Position numbers and translations under genes: made by a program. From NCBI GenBank assembly GCA_900555035.1, contig USJX01000078.1, forward strand, positions 1 through 13,282: 13,282 nucleotides of DNA, in the 5' to 3' direction. The notes below the pieces were generated by a model that was not told the DNA's origin, ran no database searches, and saw nothing but the letters and a program-made list of their open reading frames with translations. Position 1 is the stretch's first letter, and each line of letters opens with the position of its first letter. Below are positions 1 to 6,001 of this stretch, one piece after another. The stretch comes from an uncultured Prevotella sp. (GTDB lineage: Bacteria; Bacteroidota; Bacteroidia; Bacteroidales; Bacteroidaceae).

Positions 1-1
1 T

Positions 2-52
2 TCTTTGAAGGCTGCTGATTTCAAGGGTATCATCGACGCTTGGAAGAAGTAA
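2..52 (+). CDS. tpiA: Triosephosphate isomerase, C-terminal end (partial)
   Basis: Only the last 16 codons are in the window; the reading frame enters from the left edge and stops at TAA 50-52. The residues read SLKAADFKGIIDAWKK, which fits the C-terminal end of bacterial triosephosphate isomerase (typically a 'ASLKxxDFxxII' ending). That enzyme interconverts dihydroxyacetone phosphate and glyceraldehyde 3-phosphate in glycolysis. A strong intrinsic terminator follows 22 bases after the stop. Identification rests on a very short stretch. From memory, tpiA next to a SPOR-domain gene and folE is a familiar order in Bacteroidales, and this supports the call. Confidence 0.75.
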   Translation, partial: SLKAADFKGIIDAWKK

Positions 53-74
53 TCTCTACAAGAAATATTTTGCG

Positions 75-110
75 GGGATGCCCTTTCTTCGTGGGAGGGC
101 ATCCCTTTTT
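75..110 (+). terminator. Rho-independent terminator of tpiA
   Basis: A perfect 9-bp stem GGGATGCCC (75-83) / GGGCATCCC (97-105) with a 13-nt loop is followed directly by TTTTT (106-110). It lies between the tpiA stop and the SPOR-domain gene, so it should end the tpiA transcript. Confidence 0.9.
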
Positions 111-164
111 AATCAAAAAAAAGACTGCTTTATTATCTAAAAAGCGCAATTTAAGGAAATAGTC

Positions 165-869
165 ATGAAACAATTCCTCACATTATTATTATTCATCCTC
201 TGCTCTACATTCACAGCAAATGCGCAGAACTACCTGGACCACCTGAAGAAGAAGGAACCAGGCAAGGGTGTTGTGACCGTGAACCAAAGCAAGGCTATCG
301 ACGAATTGGTAAACGGCAAACCGGTGCAGGCTACAGAGAAAAAGCCTACTGCACAAGATGACAAGACCAAGACTAAGACTACCCCACAACCACAAAAGAC
401 CCCAACAAACACTCAGCACAAGAACACTGAGCACCCACAAAGGGAGAATACTCCTACCCCTCAGCATGAAAACACGAAGGAGGGCACCCATGCCAGCAAC
501 GCAAAGGAAGGCACCCATGCCAACAACGCTGCCAAGGCTGAGAACAAAAAAGAAGAAACCGAGATGCCTATAGTGGATATGCGCAAGAAAGTGATGCGCA
601 AGAGCTACAAGGTTACAGGATATAGAGTACAGGTATATGCCGGCGGTAACTCTCGCAACGACCGACTGAAGGCAGAACAGACTGGCAACAACATCAAGAT
701 GAAGTTCCCTGACCAGCCGGTTTACGTGCACTTCTACTCGCCAAGATGGATTTGCCGCATGGGCAACTTCCGCAGTTTGGGCGAAGCCCAGAAGGTTCTT
801 GCCAAGGTGAAAGCCCTGGGTTACAGACAGGCATGCCTGGTAAAGGGACAGATTACCGTGCAATATTAA
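165..869 (+). CDS. Secreted SPOR-domain protein
   Basis: This 234-residue protein is probably exported and binds cell-wall glycan. Residues 1-21 form a signal peptide (basic start, Leu-rich core, ANA-Q signal peptidase I site). Residues about 35-135 are a low-complexity Thr/Pro/Gln/Asn/Lys/His-rich linker, with a nine-residue duplication KEGTHASNA / KEGTHANNA at 105-122. Residues about 150-234 form a SPOR domain: YRVQVYAGGNSRNDRLKAE, then a CRMGNFRSLGEAQ segment and a closing hydrophobic strand. SPOR domains bind denuded peptidoglycan, often at division sites; that is family knowledge, and the role of this protein is inferred. The ATG at 165 is preceded by a purine-rich TAAGGAAA. The stop codon abuts a period-7 repeat that separates it from folE. 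Confidence 0.85.
   Translation: MKQFLTLLLFILCSTFTANAQNYLDHLKKKEPGKGVVTVNQSKAIDELVNGKPVQATEKKPTAQDDKTKTKTTPQPQKTPTNTQHKNTEHPQRENTPTPQHENTKEGTHASNAKEGTHANNAAKAENKKEETEMPIVDMRKKVMRKSYKVTGYRVQVYAGGNSRNDRLKAEQTGNNIKMKFPDQPVYVHFYSPRWICRMGNFRSLGEAQKVLAKVKALGYRQACLVKGQITVQY
477..530 (+). repeat. 27-bp in-frame tandem duplication in the SPOR linker
   Basis: Two adjacent 27-bp units (477-503 and 504-530) differ at only a few positions and encode KEGTHASNA and KEGTHANNA. They sit in the low-complexity linker between the signal peptide and the SPOR domain, so copy-number change would only alter linker length. Confidence 0.8.
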
Positions 870-904
870 AGTGAAGAGTGAAAAGTGAAGAGTGAAGAGT
901 GAAG
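870..904 (+). repeat. Period-7 tandem repeat, AGTGAAG type
   Basis: Five consecutive heptamers: AGTGAAG, AGTGAAA, AGTGAAG, AGTGAAG, AGTGAAG. The array starts on the base after the SPOR-gene stop codon and ends 64 bases before the folE ATG. It has no open reading role. See the related arrays at 930, 1574, 1621 and 4757. Confidence 0.95.
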
Positions 905-929
905 AATTCAACAGTCTTACTATTCATAA

Positions 930-964
930 AGTTCAAAGTTCAAAATTCAAAGTTCAAAGTTAAA
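930..964 (+). repeat. Period-7 tandem repeat, AGTTCAA type
   Basis: Five consecutive heptamers: AGTTCAA, AGTTCAA, AATTCAA, AGTTCAA, AGTTAAA. The array ends only four bases before the folE ATG at 969, so it fills the position where a ribosome binding site would normally lie. No Shine-Dalgarno-like purine run is present there. Confidence 0.95.
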
Positions 965-968
965 CAAG

Positions 969-1562
969 ATGAATCCAGAAACAGAATTTCGCGAGGGATT
1001 GGACGAACTCGCAGGACACTATAAAGAAGTATTGAAACTCCTGGGCGAAGACCCTGAGCGTGAAGGTTTGGTAAAGACTCCTATGCGTGTGGCTAAGGCG
1101 ATGCAGATTCTGACCCGTGGCTACACACAGGATGCACACAAGGTATTGACCGATGCCCTCTTCGAGGAGAAATACGACCAGATGGTCATCGTGAAGGACA
1201 TCGACTTCTTCTCGATGTGCGAGCACCACATGTTGCCTTTCTACGGCAAGGTTCACGTGGCTTACATTCCTAACGGCAAGATCACCGGTCTGAGCAAGAT
1301 AGCCCGCGTGGTGGATATCTTCAGCCATCGCCTCCAGGTGCAGGAGCGCCTCACCCAGCAGATTAAGGACTGCATTCAGGAAACCCTGAACCCTCAGGGG
1401 GTCATGGTGGTGATTGAGGCTAAGCACATGTGCATGCAGATGCGTGGCGTGGAGAAGCAGAATTCCATCACCACCACCAGTGATTATAGCGGTGTATTCA
1501 ACTCATTGAATACCCGACAGGAATTCATGAGCCTGCTGAGAGGAGAAAGCAAGAGAATCTAA
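969..1562 (+). CDS. folE: GTP cyclohydrolase I
   Basis: This 197-residue cytosolic enzyme converts GTP to 7,8-dihydroneopterin triphosphate, the first step to tetrahydrofolate and, in some bacteria, queuosine precursors. Full length for the bacterial type I enzyme. The zinc ligands and catalytic residues known from E. coli are all visible: Cys84 and His87 in SMCEHHMLPF (with His86), and Cys155 in AKHMCMQMRG (with His153). The segments GKITGLSKIARVVDIFSHR and QERLTQQI are classic family signatures. The ATG at 969 gives the expected N-terminus for a short bacterial form. It lies downstream of the SPOR gene on the same strand, with 99 bases between them that are largely made of two period-7 repeat arrays; there is no obvious terminator there, so cotranscription is possible. 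Confidence 0.97.
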   Translation: MNPETEFREGLDELAGHYKEVLKLLGEDPEREGLVKTPMRVAKAMQILTRGYTQDAHKVLTDALFEEKYDQMVIVKDIDFFSMCEHHMLPFYGKVHVAYIPNGKITGLSKIARVVDIFSHRLQVQERLTQQIKDCIQETLNPQGVMVVIEAKHMCMQMRGVEKQNSITTTSDYSGVFNSLNTRQEFMSLLRGESKRI

Positions 1563-1573
1563 ATATAATGAGT

Positions 1574-1655
1574 AGTTATTAGTGATTAGTGATTAGTGAT
1601 AATCGTTAGAATCCATAAGTAATCACTAATCACTACTAAGTAATCACTACTAATA
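1574..1655 (+). repeat. Period-7 tandem repeats in inverted orientation (AGTGATT / AATCACT)
   Basis: The left array 1574-1601 reads AGTTATT, AGTGATT, AGTGATT, AGTGATA. The right array 1621-1655 reads AATCACT, AATCACT, ACTAAGT, AATCACT, ACTAATA, which is the reverse complement type. Together they give a perfect 16-bp inverted repeat (1580-1595 with 1620-1635) around a 24-nt loop. The element fills most of the 110-bp gap between folE and the endonuclease gene. There is no T tract immediately after the stem, so it is not a standard intrinsic terminator. Confidence 0.9.
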
Positions 1656-1672
1656 AATAATCAATAGACATA

Positions 1673-2428
1673 ATGTTAAGGTTTATATCCTGGAACGTAA
1701 ATGGCCTGCGTGCTTGCGTGGGCAAGGACTTCGAGAACCAATTCAAGGAGCTCGATGCAGACTTTTTCTGCCTGCAGGAAACCAAGATGCAGGAAGGACA
1801 ACTCGACCTGAAGTTTGAGGGCTACGAGAGTTACTGGAACTATGCTGAAAAAAAGGGATATTCGGGCACAGCTATCTACACCAAGCACCAGCCACTGAAC
1901 GTAAGTTATGGAATGGGCGTAGAGGAACATGACCACGAAGGCAGAATCATCACCCTGGAATACGAGCAGTTCTACCTCGTCACCTGCTATACACCAAACT
2001 CGCAGACAGAACTCAAGCGCCTGGATTATCGCATGACTTGGGAAGATGACTTCCGCAAGTTCCTGAAAAATCTGGATGCCAAGAAACCGGTAGTTGTCTG
2101 TGGCGACTTAAACGTAGCACACGAAGAGATAGATATCAAGAATCCGAAGACCAACCGTCGCAATGCCGGCTTTACTGACGAAGAGCGAGAGAAGATGACG
2201 CAGCTTCTGAACGATGGCTTTACCGATAGCTTCCGCTATCTCCATCCAGAGGAAGTAACCTATTCGTGGTGGTCTTACCGCTTCAAGGCACGCGAGAAGA
2301 ACGCCGGTTGGCGCATCGACTATTTCCTGGTATCAGACAGCATCAAGGACAAGATTACAGAAGCAAAGATACATACCGATATCATGGGCAGCGACCACTG
2401 TCCGGTGGAAGTAGATTTAAACATCTAA
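1673..2428 (+). CDS. xth: Exodeoxyribonuclease III / AP endonuclease (ExoA type)
   Basis: This 251-residue cytosolic enzyme should cut DNA at abasic sites and trim 3' ends during base excision repair. It belongs to the endonuclease/exonuclease/phosphatase fold. Family motifs in order: SWNVNGLRA (Asn8), LQETKMQ with the metal-binding Glu36, TCYTPNS with Tyr106, CGDLNVAHEEIDI with Asp145 and Asn147, WRIDYFLVS with Asp216, and the C-terminal GSDHCPVEVDL with Asp241/His242. Length and motif spacing match the ExoA/Xth family closely. The ATG at 1673 gives an N-terminus that begins directly in the first core strand (MLRFISWNVNG), as expected. It is convergent with the minus-strand gene that begins at 3138. 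The symbol could equally be exoA. Confidence 0.95.
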   Translation: MLRFISWNVNGLRACVGKDFENQFKELDADFFCLQETKMQEGQLDLKFEGYESYWNYAEKKGYSGTAIYTKHQPLNVSYGMGVEEHDHEGRIITLEYEQFYLVTCYTPNSQTELKRLDYRMTWEDDFRKFLKNLDAKKPVVVCGDLNVAHEEIDIKNPKTNRRNAGFTDEEREKMTQLLNDGFTDSFRYLHPEEVTYSWWSYRFKAREKNAGWRIDYFLVSDSIKDKITEAKIHTDIMGSDHCPVEVDLNI

Positions 2429-2467
2429 CAAGAAATCAGACTTTCTTATATAAATTAGACTGTTGAT

Positions 2468-2512
2468 AAAAAAAAGATGGGGATGCCCCTTCCTCACGGA
2501 AGCCATCCCCAT
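2468..2512 (-). terminator. Rho-independent terminator of the minus-strand MORN-like gene
   Basis: A 9-bp outer stem ATGGGGATG (2477-2485) / CATCCCCAT (2504-2512) encloses a second 5-bp stem CTTCC/GGAAG with a TCAC loop. Read on the minus strand, the hairpin is followed by eight T's (complement of 2468-2475). There is no T tract on the plus strand, so it chiefly serves the minus-strand gene 120 bases upstream, though the hairpin may also slow transcripts from the endonuclease gene. Confidence 0.85.
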
Positions 2513-2631
2513 ATTGGTCATATCAACATAAAATTTTAATTTATATAAGAGAGATTTTTCAATTCTAATGAAGAAACCAAACACCACTTATCTCCCGTGG
2601 CATTGATTTGCCGTTCAACGGATTTAACGGA

Positions 2632-3138
2632 TTACAAGAAAGCCTTGATCTCAGAGAGATTCTTCTTTACAGAAGTACCATCCTTGTAAGTAACCATGAA
2701 GTAATCGTGAACAGACTTGCCGTTTCTATACTGAACGACAGCCACGCCACCTTCACGAAGCTGGAGAGTGAAGTAACCCTCACGCTTGCCATTTACATAC
2801 TTGCCATGCCATTTCTCCTTACCATTCTTATAATAAGTGGTCACTTCGCCGTTGAATACAGTATTGCGGTCGTTACCGAGGTCGATGAAGCTATAGCCTC
2901 CCTCAGCACGGAGATTACCATTCATATAAAAATCCTGAAAGACGTCCTTCTTATTGAGGCCAGCGCCGGTAGTCATCAGCAATCTGTAATAACTAGCCTG
3001 ATCGGCACTAGCTACATTGCTCATATTTTCTGCATAGAAAATAGTGTCAGCTACTACTGTTGCATTCTCTACGTGCTTGCGACCGAAAGCTGCTACGGTC
3101 ATTAAAGCCATCAATGAGAATAATATTACTCGTTTCAT
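2632..3138 (-). CDS. Small secreted MORN-like repeat protein
   Basis: The protein has 168 residues. Residues 1-19 look like a signal peptide (MKRVILFSLMALMTVAAFG). The mature part contains aromatic/Gly-Asn-Gly repeats of the MORN_2 kind: FYMNGNLRAEGGY, NGEVTTYYKNGKEKWHGKYVNGKREGYF (about 96-123) and VQYRNGKSVHDYFMVTYKDG (about 135-154). Proteins of this shape are common in Bacteroidota, and some are annotated as YwqK-type antitoxins by similarity only; no toxin gene is adjacent. Function is unknown. I chose the ATG at 3136-3138 over an upstream in-frame ATG at 3225 because it gives a clean signal peptide and because the longer form would run through the candidate -7 box at 3192-3199. The gene is monocistronic with its own terminator. 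Confidence 0.75.
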   Translation of the reverse strand: MKRVILFSLMALMTVAAFGRKHVENATVVADTIFYAENMSNVASADQASYYRLLMTTGAGLNKKDVFQDFYMNGNLRAEGGYSFIDLGNDRNTVFNGEVTTYYKNGKEKWHGKYVNGKREGYFTLQLREGGVAVVQYRNGKSVHDYFMVTYKDGTSVKKNLSEIKAFL

Positions 3139-3191
3139 ATTTTTATTTTTTAGGATATTATTAATATTGTTATTGTTTCTTTTTTCTGGTG

Positions 3192-3199
3192 CAAAGATA
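3192..3199 (-). promoter_or_regulatory. Bacteroidota -7 promoter box for the MORN-like gene
   Basis: On the minus strand this reads TATCTTTG, matching the Bacteroidota -7 consensus TAnnTTTG. It lies about 54 bases before the ATG, giving a 5' leader of roughly 45-50 nt. A TTG at 3223-3225 is a possible -33 element, but the 23-bp spacing is a little long. Confidence 0.6.
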
Positions 3200-3485
3200 A
3201 TACAATTTTCGATAGGTTGTATCAATCCTTAACGCTATTTTATCTATTTTTTCAGGTTGGTTTTACTTTTGGCTAGAAAACGTTTTCCTAATTACAAATT
3301 GATTTTTTAGGGGTCTATTTTATACACTTTGGAAGAGCACATTTCCAAATAACCGTCATAATCGCCCATCTCAGTTTACAAATTGTTAGCAGCCTCTCAC
3401 ATTGAGGACAAGCGGTTCTAGCACTTTTTTGAAACTATTTACAAACTTTTTCACCAATTTACTAGCATATATACTTTTTATTTTG

Positions 3486-3493
3486 TACTTTTG
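3486..3493 (+). promoter_or_regulatory. Bacteroidota -7 promoter box for aroA
   Basis: TACTTTTG matches TAnnTTTG exactly and lies 31 bases before the aroA ATG, giving a leader of about 25 nt. No good TTTG -33 element is seen at the usual distance; the nearest is a weak TTTAC-like sequence. Confidence 0.6.
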
Positions 3494-3524
3494 CAGAGAA
3501 ATATATAATATATAAGGTACGCGA

Positions 3525-4769
3525 ATGAAAAAATATACAATAAAGGCACCTAGCCAGATGAATGCAAGTATCAACTTGCCAGCCTCTAAGAGTATCAGCA
3601 ACCGAGCCCTCGTTATCAGTGCGATGGCAGGAAGCAGCATACAACCCAGCAACTTGAGCGACTGCGATGACACCGAGGTTATCATCGCCGCCCTCAACAA
3701 CATGCCTGACGTCATCGACATCAAGGCGGCAGGCACCGCCATGCGATTCACGACCGCTTATCTTGCCTCTACACCGGGCGAACATACCATTACGGGTACG
3801 GAGAGAATGCAAAACCGCCCTATCCGTATCCTCGTTGATGCCCTGCGCTATCTCGGCGCAGATATCACCTACGTCAGGAACGAGGGATATCCTCCGCTCC
3901 ACATCAAGGGCAAGGCGCTGGAAGGAGGACATCTGGAAGTGGTAGGAAACATCAGTTCGCAATACATTTCGGCTCTCCTCATGATTGGTCCGATGCTGAA
4001 GAAGGGACTGGAACTGAAGTTGACGGGCGAGATTGCCTCACGACCATACATCGACCTCACCCTCTGGACCATGAAGGAATATGGAGCAGATGCCGATTGG
4101 ACCGATATGGACACCATCACCGTGAAGCCGCAGCCATACAAGGAGACACCTTATATGATCGAGAACGACTGGAGTGCCTCTTCCTATTGGTACGAGATGA
4201 TGGCACTGAATGCCAATATCGATTCTTCTATCGAGCTGGAAGGCTTGATGGACAGTTCGAAGCAGGGTGATTCTGTGGTGAAATACATCTTCAGCTTGCT
4301 GGGCGTGAAGAGTGAATTTGAGAACCGCGACACCATCACGACTGTTACATTGAAGACAAACCGCTGTCTTCTCCCTAAGTTTGAATACGACTTCTCCGGT
4401 TCACCCGACCTGGCTCAAACCATCGTTGTGGCATGCTGTGCCCTCGGCGTGAAGTTCAAGTTCACCGGTCTTGCCAGTCTGAAGATTAAGGAGACCGACC
4501 GCATCGAGGCGCTCAAGACCGAGTTGAAGAAGGTGGGCTATGTCATCCACGACGAGAACGACAACACCCTCTATTGGGATGGCGAGACCTGCGAGGCAAG
4601 CTTTGCCCCTATCGACACCTACGAAGACCATCGCATGGCCATGGCTTTCGCCCCACTCGCCTTCAAGTTCCCACAGATAGAGATCAACAACCCAGAGGTA
4701 GTGAGCAAGTCGTACCCTCACTATTGGGAAGACCTCAAGAAAGTAGGATTTGAGATAGTTGAAAGTTAA
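3525..4769 (+). CDS. aroA: 3-phosphoshikimate 1-carboxyvinyltransferase (EPSP synthase)
   Basis: This 414-residue cytosolic enzyme joins phosphoenolpyruvate to shikimate 3-phosphate, the sixth step of the shikimate route to chorismate and aromatic amino acids. Signature segments are present in order: LPASKSISNRAL (Lys22, Ser23, Arg27), AGTAMRF (about 69-75), MQNRPI (95-100), SSQYISALL, SPDLAQT with the catalytic-type Asp295, LKIKETDRIEAL (Glu323, Arg326), YEDHRMAMAF (His369, Arg370) and VSKSYPHYW with Lys395. These match the active-site residues known from E. coli AroA. The position of E. coli Pro101, after GTAMR, is Phe75 here. The gene starts a four-gene plus-strand cluster. Its stop codon lies inside a period-7 repeat, so the last codons and the TAA are repeat sequence. 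Confidence 0.96.
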   Translation: MKKYTIKAPSQMNASINLPASKSISNRALVISAMAGSSIQPSNLSDCDDTEVIIAALNNMPDVIDIKAAGTAMRFTTAYLASTPGEHTITGTERMQNRPIRILVDALRYLGADITYVRNEGYPPLHIKGKALEGGHLEVVGNISSQYISALLMIGPMLKKGLELKLTGEIASRPYIDLTLWTMKEYGADADWTDMDTITVKPQPYKETPYMIENDWSASSYWYEMMALNANIDSSIELEGLMDSSKQGDSVVKYIFSLLGVKSEFENRDTITTVTLKTNRCLLPKFEYDFSGSPDLAQTIVVACCALGVKFKFTGLASLKIKETDRIEALKTELKKVGYVIHDENDNTLYWDGETCEASFAPIDTYEDHRMAMAFAPLAFKFPQIEINNPEVVSKSYPHYWEDLKKVGFEIVES

Positions 4770-4784
4770 TAGTTGATAGTTAAT
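4757..4784 (+). repeat. Period-7 tandem repeat, AGTTRAT type, overlapping the aroA stop
   Basis: Four heptamers: AGTTGAA, AGTTAAT, AGTTGAT, AGTTAAT. The aroA stop codon TAA (4767-4769) is part of the second unit, and the array ends five bases before the ATG of the next gene at 4790. As with the array in front of folE, the repeat occupies the expected ribosome-binding region. Confidence 0.9.
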
Positions 4785-4789
4785 TGTTT

Positions 4790-5173
4790 ATGCTATATTT
4801 AGTTTTAGCCTTGGTGGTTCTAGGCCTGATAAGCGCCATTTTCGGTATCATCTCCCATCGCAAGGGAGAGGACGAGGATCCTTTGCAGGAAGGCGTATCA
4901 TGCAACACTTGTAATGGAGAGAACTCCAAATGCGAGCAAGAATGCATGATGGAGGCAGCCACCAAGGAAATAGAATATTACGATGACGAAGACCTCGACC
5001 GATTCGCAGGACGAGAAGCAGATGACTATACCGACGAGGAAGTGGAAGAGTTCTCGGAGGTACTCTATACCATGCAACCCGATGAGGTGGCAGGCTGGAA
5101 CAGAAGTCTGATTCTGCGAGGCATCAACCTGCCGAACCAGCTGAAAGATGAAGTCATCAACTTTTTAAGCTAG
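4790..5173 (+). CDS. Small Cys-rich single-pass membrane protein of unknown function
   Basis: The protein has 127 residues and I do not recognise a characterised family. Residues 1-22 form one hydrophobic membrane segment, followed by a short basic/acidic stretch. Next is a four-cysteine cluster: Cys38, Cys41, Cys48 and Cys52 (C-x2-C-x6-C-x3-C), a spacing that could bind a metal or an Fe-S cluster. The rest is very acidic (YYDDEDLDRF, DDYTDEEVEEF), with a hydrophobic C-terminal end. The layout of one membrane helix plus CxxC recalls FeoB-associated Cys-rich membrane proteins, though this one is longer. It lies 20 bases after aroA and 24 bases before a metal-type ABC permease, so a role in metal handling is plausible but only inferred. 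An in-frame TTG at 4784 would add two residues; the ATG at 4790 is preferred. Confidence 0.7.
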   Translation: MLYLVLALVVLGLISAIFGIISHRKGEDEDPLQEGVSCNTCNGENSKCEQECMMEAATKEIEYYDDEDLDRFAGREADDYTDEEVEEFSEVLYTMQPDEVAGWNRSLILRGINLPNQLKDEVINFLS

Positions 5174-5197
5174 AAATTTACAGTTCAAAGAAAAAAG

Positions 5198-6001
5198 ATG
5201 GATATATTGCAATATACATTTTTCCAGAATGCACTGATAGGAGCCTTCCTGGCAAGCATCCTGTGCGGATTTATCGGAACCTACATCGTTACCCGCCGAT
5301 TGGTATTCATCAGCGGCGGCATCACCCATGCCTCGTTCGGAGGCATCGGCATCGGTGTATTCTCGGGCATCAATCCGATTCTCTCTGCCATGGTATTCGC
5401 CATCCTCAGTGCCTTCGGCGTGCAATGGATTTCCCGCAAGAAAGATGTGCGCAAAGACTCTGCCATCGCCATGTTCTGGACCCTGGGTATGAGCGTGGGC
5501 ATCATCTGCTGCTTCCTCACCCCCGGATTCATGCCCGACCTGCCTTCCTTCCTCTTCGGCAGCATCCTGGCCATCGACAGCGCAGACCTCTGGTTGCTCG
5601 GCATCCTCACCGTGATTGTGGCACTACTCTTCACCTTCCTCCTGCGCCCCATCCAGAACATCGCATTCGACAGTACCTTTGCCCGCTCGCAGCACCTGCC
5701 GGTCACCCTCATCGAATATCTGATGATGACGCTCATCGCCATGACCATCGTTGCCACCCTCAAGATGGTGGGCATCGTACTCGCCATCAGTCTGCTCACC
5801 ATCCCGCAGATGACCGCCAACCTCTTCACCTACAACTACAGGCAGATGATCTGGACAAGCATCATCCTGGGATGGATAGACTGCATCGTGGGACTCTACG
5901 CCAGCTACATGCTCAATGTGCCGTCGGGAGCCACCATCATCTTCGTGAGCATCATTATCTTTGCCATCGCAAAACTGTGGAAAGGAATCCGGAAAAAATG
6001 A
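5198..6001 (+). CDS. ABC-3 family metal ion ABC transporter permease (ZnuB/MntB-like)
   Basis: This 267-residue inner-membrane protein has about seven to nine hydrophobic segments along its length. Family features are RRLVFISGGITHASFGGIGIG at about 33-53 (the conserved first cytoplasmic loop and following helix of ABC-3 permeases), a cytoplasmic DSTFARSQHLPV loop (158-169) that probably contacts the ATPase, and KMVGIVLAISLLTIPQMTA at 189-207. Relatives move Zn, Mn or Fe inward with an ATPase and a substrate-binding lipoprotein. Neither partner is encoded in this window, so it must work with proteins made elsewhere or has an unusual role; the metal cannot be told from sequence. The stop codon overlaps the start of the next gene (ATGA at 5998-6001), which indicates translational coupling. 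Confidence 0.88.
   Translation: MDILQYTFFQNALIGAFLASILCGFIGTYIVTRRLVFISGGITHASFGGIGIGVFSGINPILSAMVFAILSAFGVQWISRKKDVRKDSAIAMFWTLGMSVGIICCFLTPGFMPDLPSFLFGSILAIDSADLWLLGILTVIVALLFTFLLRPIQNIAFDSTFARSQHLPVTLIEYLMMTLIAMTIVATLKMVGIVLAISLLTIPQMTANLFTYNYRQMIWTSIILGWIDCIVGLYASYMLNVPSGATIIFVSIIIFAIAKLWKGIRKK

Larger units (their letters stand above)
3139..3524. other. Divergent intergenic region with promoter-like elements and dyads
   Basis: This 386-bp AT-rich stretch separates the divergent MORN-like and aroA genes. It holds a -7 box on each strand facing the adjacent gene (3192-3199 minus; 3486-3493 plus). It also holds an additional plus-strand TACTTTTG at 3264-3271, a perfect 12-bp palindrome GAAAACGTTTTC at 3276-3287, and a 7-bp inverted repeat TTTGGAA/TTCCAAA at 3328-3334 and 3343-3349. 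No convincing protein-coding frame was seen. A small RNA or unknown regulator site is possible but unproven. Confidence 0.6.

Noticed and set aside
189..911. Long minus-strand open frame opposite the SPOR gene
   Set aside because: It is the antisense shadow of a gene with a clear signal peptide and SPOR domain; the encoded sequence is Leu/Val/Cys-rich with no recognisable domain.
870..1655. Possible CRISPR array in the repeated intergenic regions
   Set aside because: The units are 7 bp and directly adjacent, with no 30-bp-scale repeats or unique spacers and no cas genes.
2608..3105. Plus-strand 165-residue open frame opposite the MORN-like gene
   Set aside because: The minus-strand frame has a signal peptide, repeat motifs, a promoter box and a terminator; the plus frame has none.
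3139..3225. Extended N-terminus of the MORN-like protein from an ATG at 3225
   Set aside because: The extra residues are Asn/Ile/Lys-rich, would bury the signal peptide and overlap the candidate promoter box.
5263..5997. Frame extending the PorW-like gene upstream to 5263
   Set aside because: It is a His/Arg/Pro-rich out-of-frame translation of the permease gene; the lipoprotein signal begins at the ATG at 5998.
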